Origin: Daucus carota subsp. sativus
Lineage: Eukaryota; Streptophyta; Magnoliopsida; Apiales; Apiaceae
Length of the DNA: 64,000 nucleotides
NCBI RefSeq assembly: GCF_001625215.2
Contig: NC_030387.2
Span: forward strand, 36,355,606-36,419,605
Direction: 5' to 3'
Under the pieces are notes generated by a model. That model did no database searches. It saw only the letters and a list, made by a program, of their open reading frames with translations, and had not been told where the DNA came from. The position numbers and the translations under genes are program-made. Shown one piece after another: positions 25,526 to 36,400 of the stretch. Numbering within the stretch: position 1 is the stretch's first letter; every line of letters begins with the position of its first letter.

Positions 25526-25779
25526 CTCTTCCCTCCATTTCAATTTACATGTCCACTTTTGAAAAAAAAAATCATTTCAAATTAATTGTCCACTTCAACT
25601 TTCAATGCAAAATCATATTTCCAAAGTCAATTCTACTCCACATATTTCTTATTTATATTTCCTAGAAAAACCTCATACCACATATTATGGTCATTTAATG
25701 CAATTAATTTAAAAACAATCACTTTTCTTAAACTATGTGATTTTTTTTAAAGTGGACATGTAATTTAAAACGGAGGGAG
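25526..25779. mobile_element. Nested Stowaway MITE
   Basis: Bounded by TA on each side (25524-25525, 25780-25781). The ends CTCTTCCCTCCATTT and AAACGGAGGGAG are inverted; TTTACATGTCCACTTTT is matched by AAAGTGGACATGTAA near the other end. Same family as 28082-28350. Confidence 0.8.
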
Positions 25780-26570
25780 TATTAAAATTGAAATACAGAA
25801 GAAAAAATACGATCCAGGCGATATTTGCGCCCTCTTTAATTTATAACAAATTCTAATGAATTATTTTAATAATAATTATAAATATTTAAGCATTCCAATT
25901 GAAATATATTTTTTCAGATCAATTTTTCAATTTTTCCTTCTCGGCCTTTCACCTGCATTGCCCTTCAATAATTAAGCTTCATTTTCAATGACGCACGGTT
26001 GTAATCGCGTACAGTTTTAATTGCTATACAAATTTTCATTTATTGATTAAGTATTTTATATTTTATAATAATTATAGACTTTAAATTAAAATGAAAATAT
26101 ATTTTATATATCCTAAAAATAATTTATGTGATATATAATTTTTCAATAATATAACAAGAGTTCAATATATTACTAAGTACAAATATTTATGTAATTTTAG
26201 TTAAATTTTAATTTTGATATATAAGAAATTGATGATATAAAACTTCATGTAAATAGATATATTTTTGATAAATAATATTATGTCCAATTAATTAATTTAA
26301 AATAATCACACGGTAATATTTTTTACTAAAGTACGTACAGTCGAGTCAAGTGATCTCTGGCTGGGAATGGCCGCATGGCAGGAGATAAAAAGAGGAAAGC
26401 AAAAGCTAGCACCGTAGAGTTAACGGAGGTACCAAAACTTAACGGAAGTACACTCATTGCACATATTGGCTTAGTTCAAGTACACAATATGCACAATTGA
26501 TAGTATAGGTACACAAATCGCATAACATGCATAGTTGAGGTACACACTTTGCAATTAACTCGAACAAAAA

Positions 26571-27000
26571 CGATATCTATAATCTGTATGGGTCTAGTTA
26601 CCTGTTAAAAATTTGTGTGACTTTATTTCCGCCTGAGGCTGAGTCACAAAAACCATCGTACCAAAAAGGACTAAAATCATCCGGTGCTTCGCAATCACAA
26701 TCTATATCAAACTTGTTTATCATCATTACCAAGTTCTTCACTTCAGATTTATGGTTGAATTATCAGTATTCATGATGCAGTACTTCAAAACACTGCTCCT
26801 CCACCCTTCTCCACTTCCATCACTCGGCACAAATTAAAACAGAAACACATCACACACGTACAACAACAAGTTCGCGTTCTATAAATTACAAGTAGCAAGA
26901 AGACCAAGAGAGCCAAGAGAGAGCTGTTGAGTTACAGTCTTACACAGAGACATAACAGCAAAAAAGTGACAGAAAATTACAAAGTAAACATGTAAGATGA
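26571..27000. other. Gene-free stretch beside the small ORF
   Basis: No repeat ends seen. The segment 26800-27000 is less AT-biased than its surroundings and would be the 3' untranslated part of the minus-strand small ORF if that gene is real. Confidence 0.4.
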
Positions 27001-27195
27001 TCAAGCTACTAATAAAGAAGTGAGGGTGGAATCCGTGGGGTGACTATACATGAAGCTGTCGTAGCAGAAAGCCAGAGCCATGGTGAAAGACCTCAACGAC
27101 GAGGCCACCACATCAAACACCAAGTTGAAACGCTGCTCCATTAGACCCCAGAGCGTGCATATCCCGTTCGCAACCATTGTCAACAACATTGCCAT
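27001..27195 (-). CDS. Possible small intronless gene, 64 aa, unknown
   Basis: A 64-residue ORF with Met-rich, hydrophobic N-terminal sequence (MAMLLTMVANGICTLWGLM), a middle part with alternating hydrophobic residues, and a polar Ser/Thr end. On the minus strand a TATA-like TAGTATAAAAAACC lies about 110 bp upstream of the ATG (complement of about 27303-27316), a sensible core-promoter distance. I do not recognise the family and no domain can be named. The protein could be membrane-associated. It could also be a chance ORF; the TATA box and better base composition are the only support. Confidence 0.4.
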   Translation of the reverse strand: MAMLLTMVANGICTLWGLMEQRFNLVFDVVASSLRSFTMALAFCYDSFMYSHPTDSTLTSLLVA

Positions 27196-27923
27196 CGCCT
27201 GATGATCACTTTCAAAACCTTTTTTCTATTATTATTATTTTTTTGATCTTAAACTGATAACTTCAACTTTGTTATTTCTTTGCATCTCATGCGCTCTGGT
27301 TTTTTATACTATCTTTGTTAGAGGGCCTTTAATGCCAGTTTTGGAAGTTTGTCAATTAATTTCTTCTTTTATCATCAGCAATCAGCAATTTAGTGAGTTT
27401 GTAATTTATTCACCCATGTCTACGTAATGTAATATTTTATTTATTTATTTATTTATTTTTATCATTAGATAATGGCAGCAATTTAATAGCAACACAAATA
27501 TATTTACCGATATTTATGTGGCGACTAGAACATTTGATGAGGAAAAAAAGTCCTCCGACTTCTGTTAAAACTTAAACACTTTGATGTAAAATGATAGCGA
27601 CCCTGGTACCTGGTTTCCAGCTTATTATTCTGTTTATTAAAGTGATACTTCCACTTATTATTTTTAAAATTTCTTTTTTTTTTAATAAATAAAAATATAA
27701 ATTATAAATTTTAATTCAGATTTTTTTTTAAAAAAAATAATAAGTGCAAAAAGTTAAAATGACAACTAAAAAGGGACGGACGAAATATATAATATATAAA
27801 ATTCACAGACGAGATTTCATTTATAGCACATTACAAATTGTGATTGTTTTCATAGACAGAAATTTTATTGTATGTTTATCTTTTTAATCTGATTTATCAC
27901 ATTACAAACTGCTGCGATTGTTA

Positions 27924-28079
27924 TCCCTCCATCCCAAATTAGATGACCCCGTTGACGGGCACACAGTTTAAGGTTCTTTGACCGCATAGCTACATGATTT
28001 ATTTTTAAAATTTTATTTTTACAAATAAAAATTAAAATATGAAATTTTTATTTACAAAAGAAAAAATTTGGGATGGAGG
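27924..28079. mobile_element. Stowaway MITE, 156 bp
   Basis: Bounded by TA (27922-27923 and 28080-28081). The ends TCCCTCCATCCCAAATT and AATTTGGGATGGAGG are nearly perfect inverted repeats. Its right-hand TA is also the left-hand TA of the next element. Confidence 0.8.
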
Positions 28080-28081
28080 TA

Positions 28082-28350
28082 CTCCCTCCGTCCCCTTTTA
28101 CATGTCCACTTTAAAAAAAAATTGTCCCAAATTATTTGTCCACTTCTCTTTTCAAAGCAACTTTTTGTATGTTTTTTCAAAAAATAACAACTTCCAATGT
28201 TTGATCAGCATATATATATATACACAATTCTATCTAGTACTAATTCATTACATTTATTAGAGACATGTATGAAAACAAGATATCCAACTAACATTTTCTT
28301 AAGATGCCTTATTTTTTCAAAAGTGACAAGTAAAAGGGGAAAGAGGGAGT
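28082..28350. mobile_element. Stowaway MITE abutting the previous one
   Basis: Starts with CTCCCTCCGTCCCC right after the TA at 28080-28081 and ends with AAGGGGAAAGAGGGAG. TTTTACATGTCCACTTT is matched by AAAAGTGACAAGTAAAA. Same family as 25526-25779. The right border is uncertain by two bases. Confidence 0.75.
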
Positions 28351-28845
28351 GTATTTTCATAGACAAAATTTCCAATACGCTGATGAAAGTAAGTGTCCAC
28401 ATTAGAATCCAGAGGTGTTCGAGAACTGTAGTGATATAGACGGTTCTGTATCCTCCCCTTTTCAATCAATGGATGGTTTAATTGAGTATACTACTTTCTC
28501 AAATTTATGAGTTATAACTTATAAGACAGAAGATAAACTCAACCAATAATGCGACACATTCATTACTGCCGAACACATTCTCTAAAAATCAAAAGGGGCA
28601 ACCGAAATATAGTTGGCAAACCAGTAAAATGCTACAAAAATTGTTCTATTTGTCAATTCTCACTTCTCAGCTTACAAGATAATCACAGAGAAGACTTAAA
28701 ATGGGTCCAACTGACAATGGTGTTGATTGCAAATAATAAAACTGATTGCAAGCTTCACAATCTAAAGAAGATGCATCATGTGAAACACGACCAAAACGAG
28801 AATGCACAATAACCCTTTATATGCTGCCATGTATATTCATTTAGC

Positions 28846-31800
28846 TCAAGACTTTGCTTGCATATTTTTGGCAATAGAGGGCAGCCATCTCTCACCCCTG
28901 ATCTTTTTTAGTTCTGCAACTCTTTCTTCCTCTTTTTTGACAGCTGCTTTTCTAGCTGCATCTCTGGCTTCCATTTTGGCTAATGATTTCTGACAAGCAT
29001 CCTTTGCTGCAGTTAATATTTTCATTCCATCAACTGTGACAGACTCGACCTGGTGCTTAAACTGTAAGGCATCATTTTGGCAAATATGTCATAATTTGTT
29101 AAAGACAATTACAGAATGTAATGCATTGATTGGTAAGAATGACCAACCTTTTTTGATTTTTCATCCAATTCTTTCCCTGGGACAATTCTTGGTCTTCTCC
29201 TTGGCCCTTGACATTCACCTGGAAATGTGTATAAAACATCACTCTTAAGTGCAACTTGGAGAACAATTGTGCACCAAAGAAGGTGAAACCAACATATACA
29301 TTCTGCAGTCATGTTCTGAACCAAACCTTATGGTAATTTATATATGCAATGTTGTACAATTTGATTTGACGTGGAACTATTGGTGTACTCCAAATACCTA
29401 TGAGTGTGATTGTTAATAAAAAAAAATATATATTTATTCTTTTATTATTAAAAGACGTTGACTGATATTAAATTGAGATTTATTCTATCTTGGTTTGTGT
29501 TCCATGCAACTCTTCTCTTCTTTAGTTGAGAAATCCTAAGAGTAGTGGTTCTTCTTCAGTTGGATCACCTGAAAGGCTTGTGGGGTTTCTGTGGTTAATC
29601 CATAAATGACAACCATTTTATTCTTTTTCAGTTTGTCCTGAATCAAAGTGGTACTAAAGCGGGTAGTGGTTCTTCTGTTGTTGGATCACCTGAAGGGCTT
29701 GTGGGTTTTCTGCGGTTAATCCATAATTATCAACCTTTTTAATTGTATTTCACTTTATCCTGAATCAAAGTGGTATCGAAGCTTAGGTTCTTCTGTTGCT
29801 AAATCACCTTGAGGGCTTATGGATTTTCAGCTGTTATGGACATAATTATTAATCTTCTTTTATTGTTTTTTAGTTTATCCTTAATCAAACAGTTATCAGA
29901 GCTTAGGTTAATTAATCAATTAATTTTGTGAGAGCTTTAGGGTGTAAAGAAAAAAAAGAGAGTTACTCTTCACGATCACTATTCACTATAACTATTCATC
30001 CGGCACCATTTAGTGTACTGCGGCTGCATCTCTTTCCTAACCACCCAGAAAAAGAATGTTCTAAAGAAATCCAACAAAGAAAAGAATTGTACATTACAAA
30101 ATAACATAAAAACTCGCATGAGAACCAGCCAAGTATGAGCTTAACATTTTTAATGCATAGACCACACATAAGAACTCATTTTAAGTGACTCTATGATTTA
30201 TCGGGGCATCACTAATGGTGCGACTAGCGTAGTAAATTACTTTTGGCACCTTATCTATTTGTTGTCTAGAAACAACTCCTATGGTTGTGTCAGAAGCATC
30301 ACGCATAACAAATGGAAGTCCCAATCAGGAGGTAGGAGGGACGATGCGGTGAACTTAAGAAGCTAGTTTGGTGTTTAGGTACAGTGGTCCGAATTTTGAG
30401 TTGACAGCTCCAAACATGCAAATGAAACGGAAACATCATTCTAAACTACGTTAAAAATTATATACCGGAGACATGCTTGAACTGATAAATACACTAGGAG
30501 CTCTACCTTTACCCCCTTTTCATGCAAGACAGATTATTTAATTACTACTGATATTAAATTAAATTTAGTTCATAAAATTTATATCTTATATATACAAAAG
30601 CAGTTGGAATATCGTGAGACAGACATATATACTAGAGCAATTAGACATTGTAAGACGCATATCATTTTTTCTGAACGTGTTGAGCTTACAACAATAGATA
30701 CTTACTGGCATGATCAAACACTATGCCAACAGGGGCATCCTTAAACAATCTAACTCCACCTCCATCGATCTTGGAATCATTATCAGCATCATGAGTAGGA
30801 TCACTCACTATCTCAATGCTCTTTCCTAATATCTTATCAAGTAGTTCTTGAGCCTGCCAAGATACCATCAATAGTAATGGCTTAGAGGCAAATTATGAAA
30901 ATAGCATTAAAACAAATTAACAAACAATATTATAAAATTACAGTTCCTGTTGTAGTACTAAACTGTAAATGCAATACCTCATAAGATATGACTCTTTTTA
31001 GTTTATATAACTCCAAAGATTTATTTCAAACTATCTAGCAGCTTAATCTGAACTTAATTCTAAAATTTCAAGATAGTTAAAAAAACAAAAATTTGTATTC
31101 AAGTATATTAATGTTTAAACTCAAATATCTAAATGATGAAATTCCGGTTGATAAAAAAACAGACCACAGTACAGTATATGTAAAGCAGTAAAGTACTGAA
31201 GCTAAGTGCAGGCTGGTTGTTAGCAGTTCATTGAGAATAATCAAATCATAGTCCTATGCACAAACATACCTAACTATACTTGCATTCTTTAAAGAACAAT
31301 CTAATCCCTTCAATATAAGATCGGAATTGCCAAGGGTCGTGACGATAACTGACAACATATAAGATCCTTATGTTAGAGTCCACTGCCTTCCAAACCTACA
31401 AATTATGCCACTGTGGACTCATATATGAACAATATACACATAACCTTGATTCCAAGAGCTACAAATATCTATTATGCGAAGATGAATAAACTTAATCAAC
31501 AAAAGACCAGTGTCTACTGATATTCTGCCCATCATAACTATTTTGATAAAAGAGAACTATCTCTAATATCAAGATTGTGACTATCGCAAGAAAATAACAA
31601 TCAAAAGATCATATATAAGTCAAGCCTGTACATATAATTCAAATTTAACCACAACGACAACAGTACTACAATTCGCAGCCACGACATGTTTCATATGGAA
31701 GGCCAATAAATTGGTTATATTCTACAAAATTTATAAGCACTCTCTCAATTTCAGTTCAAATCCAAATTTTTTTTGACAAACATCACCACACAAATGCTCG

Positions 31801-32141
31801 AGTTCGCTCGAATAATTAAAATTGTTTAAAGTCAGATTAAGTGAGGAGCTAGTCAGCGGAGCCTATTCGAATTCAAAATGCCACTACTCGAGTAAACAAA
31901 CTACAAATTCGCCTAATAAGCTAATATATTAAAAACAAGAAATGTAATTAGTGACCTTGAGTTGATAGCGTTTGATGTCTTTGTGATTAGTGGTGGTGCT
32001 GCTACTTCTTTTTGTTGTGGGGACGTCACCGTTGGAAGTAGATTTAGCGAGACCGTTATTAGTTCCGGCGACGGAATCTATTGCGGCTTTCCATTCTGCG
32101 TCACCGTCTTCCTCGCCGCTGCTGCTACTACTATCCCCCAT
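28846..32141 (-). CDS. Unknown protein, 206 aa, four exons
   Basis: Exons from the high end: 31956-32141, 30706-30853, 29148-29218, 28846-29061; all borders are GT-AG and phases join to one open frame. I do not recognise a named family. The N-terminus is Ser- and acidic-rich (MGDSSSSSGEEDGDAEWKAA), followed by a short helix-like segment (AQELLDKILGKSIEIV), and a Gly-containing stretch (GGGVRLFKDAPVGIVFDHA). A very basic patch follows (GPRRRPRIVPGKELDEKSKK, about residues 115-134). The C-terminal half is a charged helix or coiled coil (about 150-190) ending in RGERWLPSIAKNMQAKS. The composition suggests a nuclear, nucleic-acid- or chromatin-associated protein, but this is inference. It is divergent from the CYP65-type gene, with 1.1 kb between the starts. 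Confidence 0.85.
29541..29912. repeat. Three tandem units of about 120 bp in an intron
   Basis: Inside the 1.49-kb intron 2 of the unknown gene. Units begin at about 29541, 29662 and 29781, period 118-121 bp. Each holds GGTTCTTCT, ATCACCT, AATCCATAA-like words and ends in TGAATCAAAGTGGTATCGAA-like sequence. That end resembles a copia primer-binding site next to AGCTTAGG, but no LTRs are visible. Confidence 0.75.
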
Positions 32142-33244
32142 TCCGGCGGTAAAATAAACAGAAATATATGTGGGTTTTTTTTATGCTTGTTTGTTTCCGG
32201 CTTTCCGCTGTAAATTAGGAGTACTACAGACCCGGTAGAAGACGGGCCAATTTGTTTTGTAACGCCTCCAGGCCCGGTCCAGATGGCTGTTTTTCTTTTT
32301 CCCCTATTCTAATACATGAGAGACTTATGAAAAAAATAGAAATATAAAAATAATGTCAAAAAACTTAACTTGCAAGAACCTCGGCTAAAAGGTGATGTGA
32401 CATATTATAGATAAAAAAAATTTAGCCAACAACTCGAAAAACTAATACATCAACCATACCGAGCTATTGTCTATAATTTTAGCCAAGGATGGCTAAATTT
32501 GTCGAACCTCTACAGGTCTGTAAGAAATCTGTAGGAAGATTGCACATCATTTATTACTATATTGAACTGATATATTCTATTTTAACAATCTAAAATATTA
32601 ATAATATACTATTTTTAAATTATAGCCAACCAATATAGGCAATACCATTAAAGCAAAATGTCTTACAGGTTCAGCAAATTTTACATAATGTGTTAAAGAT
32701 CTCATTTAGACAATGATTATAGCCAACACCGTTGAAGATCCTCTAATAAACTAATCTCTTTGTATTAGTTATATTTCTCAAACCTCAACATATTTGTAAT
32801 GGAAATGATAATAATTGTGAGAAATCTTTGACATATTGAAGTGCAATATTTTATATATAAAAATCTAAAATATTTTAAATATATTATTTTAAATATAATT
32901 AATATTTTCAAAACACAATAAAAATAACAAATTTTACCCAAAAAATATGTTACGCGTACAAATTATCCGACCAATTTTGGTCAAGTGAGTTTGAGATGAG
33001 AAAAAGCAAGACTCATGAAAATATAAAAGAAAGTAGCGGTAACTGAGGAATAGTAATTCGGCGGATAAAAGTAGATTCTGAAATTAGGGGGGAGATATAT
33101 GTTCGAAGCTAGGGCTATCAAATTGCACACAAGATAAATTACATATCTGAAGTGTCCAAGCAGAATTGAAGCCTGAAGCTATTTGATTGCATCATAACAT
33201 CTCAATTAGATTGGAAGCTCTGCTGATTACATCTATCTAGAGCA
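32142..33244. other. Intergenic region between divergent genes
   Basis: 1.1 kb between the starts of the unknown gene (-) and the CYP65-type gene (+), so it must hold both promoters. Inverted or repeated short words (TTAGCCAA) occur at 32410-32710, suggesting an old MITE without clear ends. Confidence 0.5.
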
Positions 33245-33376
33245 ATGGGGAAGAAACAACACAGCAAAGATCGCATGTACTTAACCAAGACGGAGTGGGC
33301 CACTGAATGGGGCGGTGCTAAATCCAAAGAACTCCGCACTCCTTTCAAACGCCTCCCCTTCTATTGTTGCGCGTAT

Positions 33377-33434
<58 letters not shown>

Positions 33435-33444
33435 CCCCCTCCCT

Positions 33445-33497
<53 letters not shown>

Positions 33498-36400
33498 TTC
33501 CCCTGTGAATTGAATTGAGCTAATATAACTCTCTCTCTCCCTCTCCTTCTCTCTCCTCGATTAGAACTAATATAATTTCATATTTATTGATGCAGTCTCA
33601 CCTTTACACCGTTCGAGGATCCAGTGTGCACGGCTGATGGCAGTGTTTTTGATATCATGTTTGTTACTTACTCTCCCGTTGCAAATTTATTAGTTTTTTG
33701 TATTAATTAGCTTGGACTTTTAATAGCACTGTGTAGATATTAATAAATAATTATGGCATATTGTGGTGTGTGTAGGCACATACGCCCCTATATCAGGAAG
33801 TACGGGAAGCATCCTGTTACTGGTGCGCCGCTTAAAAATGAGGACCTTATTACACTTAATTTCCATAAGAATTCCGATGGTAAGAGTTTCTCAAGATTCA
33901 TCATGTCTGAATTGTCATCCCACAATTTTATTGATTAGAGCAATTGGATGGACAACTTATGCACACTGTTAAATTTTTGTTCCGTTCTTACACATTATGT
34001 TAAGTATCAATTATGTTACATATTTTATTCTGATCAGGATAGGAAAGTTCTCATTCTTAGATATACCACTTTCATTGGTGAGGGGAGAGAAAACAGTCAT
34101 AAAAAACTGATAGTTGAAAATTTTAAAATTTGTAAATCAAACCGAATTACAACTGTTATTTGAAGTTTGAACCAAAGACCAAACAAAGTTCGGTTGGTTT
34201 GGTTTATGTTTAAACAGATTACTTCCAGAAACTTGGGATAAGAAACAACATCACACTAGCTCGCTTAATCCTAACTAATTCTTAAAAAGCTAAACTGAAC
34301 TGACTCAAGTTCGATAAATCAATGAAAAACAAATTAAATTGCCAAGCTCAGAAAACCTAGCTGAATTAGATAGTTGGGTTTTGGTTCGATTTTGCTCACT
34401 CTCTGAATCAGCTGGTATGAATCTCAGTGATATCTGTATGAAGGAATTCCGTTTGAAGAACACTGTTCTACGGCTTATAGGTGGTCTGTGGTCAAGAAGG
34501 TACTTAGCTCTTAGTGTTCTAGACTGTATCTATGTTGCAGGAAGAGTTTGAGACTGAATTATAAACAAAATATCCTGTACCTCAAGAGTTTCTGCAAGGA
34601 ATCGTCAAGTCCCTGCCAATATTGTGTACTTATGCTAGGAGGAAAGTTAAGGACAAGATCGAAATTCACAGTCAGGAGTCGTCAGGTAGGTGAAGGGCAG
34701 TTTGGGGAATAGAAAGTTGGTGAGGTTAAAAAAGAGAGAAAGGGGTTAATAATGGGGCATCTGGGATGTTGTATTTAGTAGTTGAATGAAATCTAGAGGT
34801 CACCGCTGTTTGAACTGTGGTTAAATTTAGAAGCTAAATGCATATCTGAGTAAAACAAATTTTAGTATTCATTTATTTTGTAATGGTTGTGTTCAAGTAG
34901 AGTGGCTTAGTTTAATTCATGACATTTCCTAATTGCAAAAGAGGGAATAAACTATGGATCGCAAGGTCACAACACATAAACAAGGACTCAAAATGAATTA
35001 TACTTGATGAAAATAAACCAGTAGAATTCTTAAAAGTTATTCGACTCGTTTACACCCTAGTATCTGTTAGAACTTTGTGTACCCTGTATGTTATATTCAT
35101 TGCCAAAAATTGGTGACTCTATATTCTCTGTTCCCTGAAAACCTAATTGCATTCTCATGACTGTTCAGTTTATGTATCTGGCTTTCCTTGGACGTGTCTA
35201 AATTGGAGGCTCTATAATGTAAAATTTTATCATGAATTGATCAGTTGTAACAGTACTCTCTTTTTTTGTAGGCGAGTTTCATTGCCCAGTTTTGGACAAG
35301 GTTTTTACAGAATTTACACACATAGTTGCAATAAAGACAACGGGAAACGTGTTTTGCTATGAGGTTTGTGTTATTAGTTATTAGAAACATTTGTTTTTTT
35401 TTTTTGGCTGTCTGCTGCAATCTGTTGTTAAGCTTGCTGTTCTGACCCAAATGTATCTGACGCACAGGCCATCAAAGAATTGAATCTAAAAACTAAGAAC
35501 TGGAAGGAGCTTCTCACCGATGAACCTTTTAAGAGAGAAGATATTATAACAATTCAGGTACGTGGCAAAACTAATAGTTACATTATATGTTCTGATTGAA
35601 ATGGGGAAATGTGTGTAATTCATTAGACCATCTTTTTGTTTCTTTTAACCTATAATAAAGTGCATTTATATAAAACATAAATTGGGGTTAATGCTCAGAA
35701 GTATGTACTCGCCTAAGTTAGGTGAGTACAAGTGATTTCTAATGTAAATGCAGGGGGGACATTTGTGTAATTTAAAAGATTTGATCAAATAATTACAAAC
35801 CTGCCACTAATTTGTACTACGTACTTAGATAACATACCTAAGTACGTACTTAGGAGCATTTTTCCCAAACAAATTTACAGGGAATGCGAAAATAATATAA
35901 GAATATATGTTTTCATGCAGGCATTTTAAATATTGGAAGTAAACAAGTGTTGTAATTTACAACTCAAAGTGGTATACATAAAGTTTTTCTTAATCTACAA
36001 GATTACCAAAATGGGCATATATTTCAGCAGGGTTGTAGAATATATTTCTTGGAATATCACTGAGTTATACTCTTACATATATCATTGTGTTATACTCTTA
36101 TATATCTCACTGTGTTATACTCTTATATTCAACATTTCTACGCAGAATCCGAATGCAATTGACAGCAAAGTTCTCTTGGATTTTGATCACATAAAGAAAA
36201 GTTTGAAGGTCGACGATGAAGGTGATAAATGAATCTATCCTCGTAAACATTAATTTAGAAATCTTTTCCTCAACATTTGATAGTGACTATTTTCAATGCA
36301 GAAATAAAGAAGATGGAGTCAGATCCAACATATAACATTAATGCGACCGGAGATATTAAGCAGATGCTTAAGGAGCTTGGAACTGACAATGGAAAGAAAC

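Larger units (their letters stand above)
24895..26561. mobile_element. Mutator-like non-autonomous element, 1667 bp, with nested MITEs
   Basis: The left end GAGTAAACTACAAAGTGTG and right end CACACTTTGCAATTAACTC are inverted repeats. Similarity of the arms continues inward for about 160 bp (TGCACAATTGATAG versus CTATCAATTGTGCA). An exact 9-bp target duplication GAACAAAAA flanks the element (24886-24894, 26562-26570), the length expected for Mutator-like elements. No transposase is present. At least two other elements are nested inside: an hAT-like hairpin near 25150-25410 and a Stowaway at 25526-25779. Confidence 0.87.
27196..28845. other. Gene-free stretch with two abutting Stowaway MITEs
   Basis: Apart from the MITEs at 27.92-28.35 kb, nothing is recognised. 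28540-28845 is 3' flank of the minus-strand unknown gene. Confidence 0.5.
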
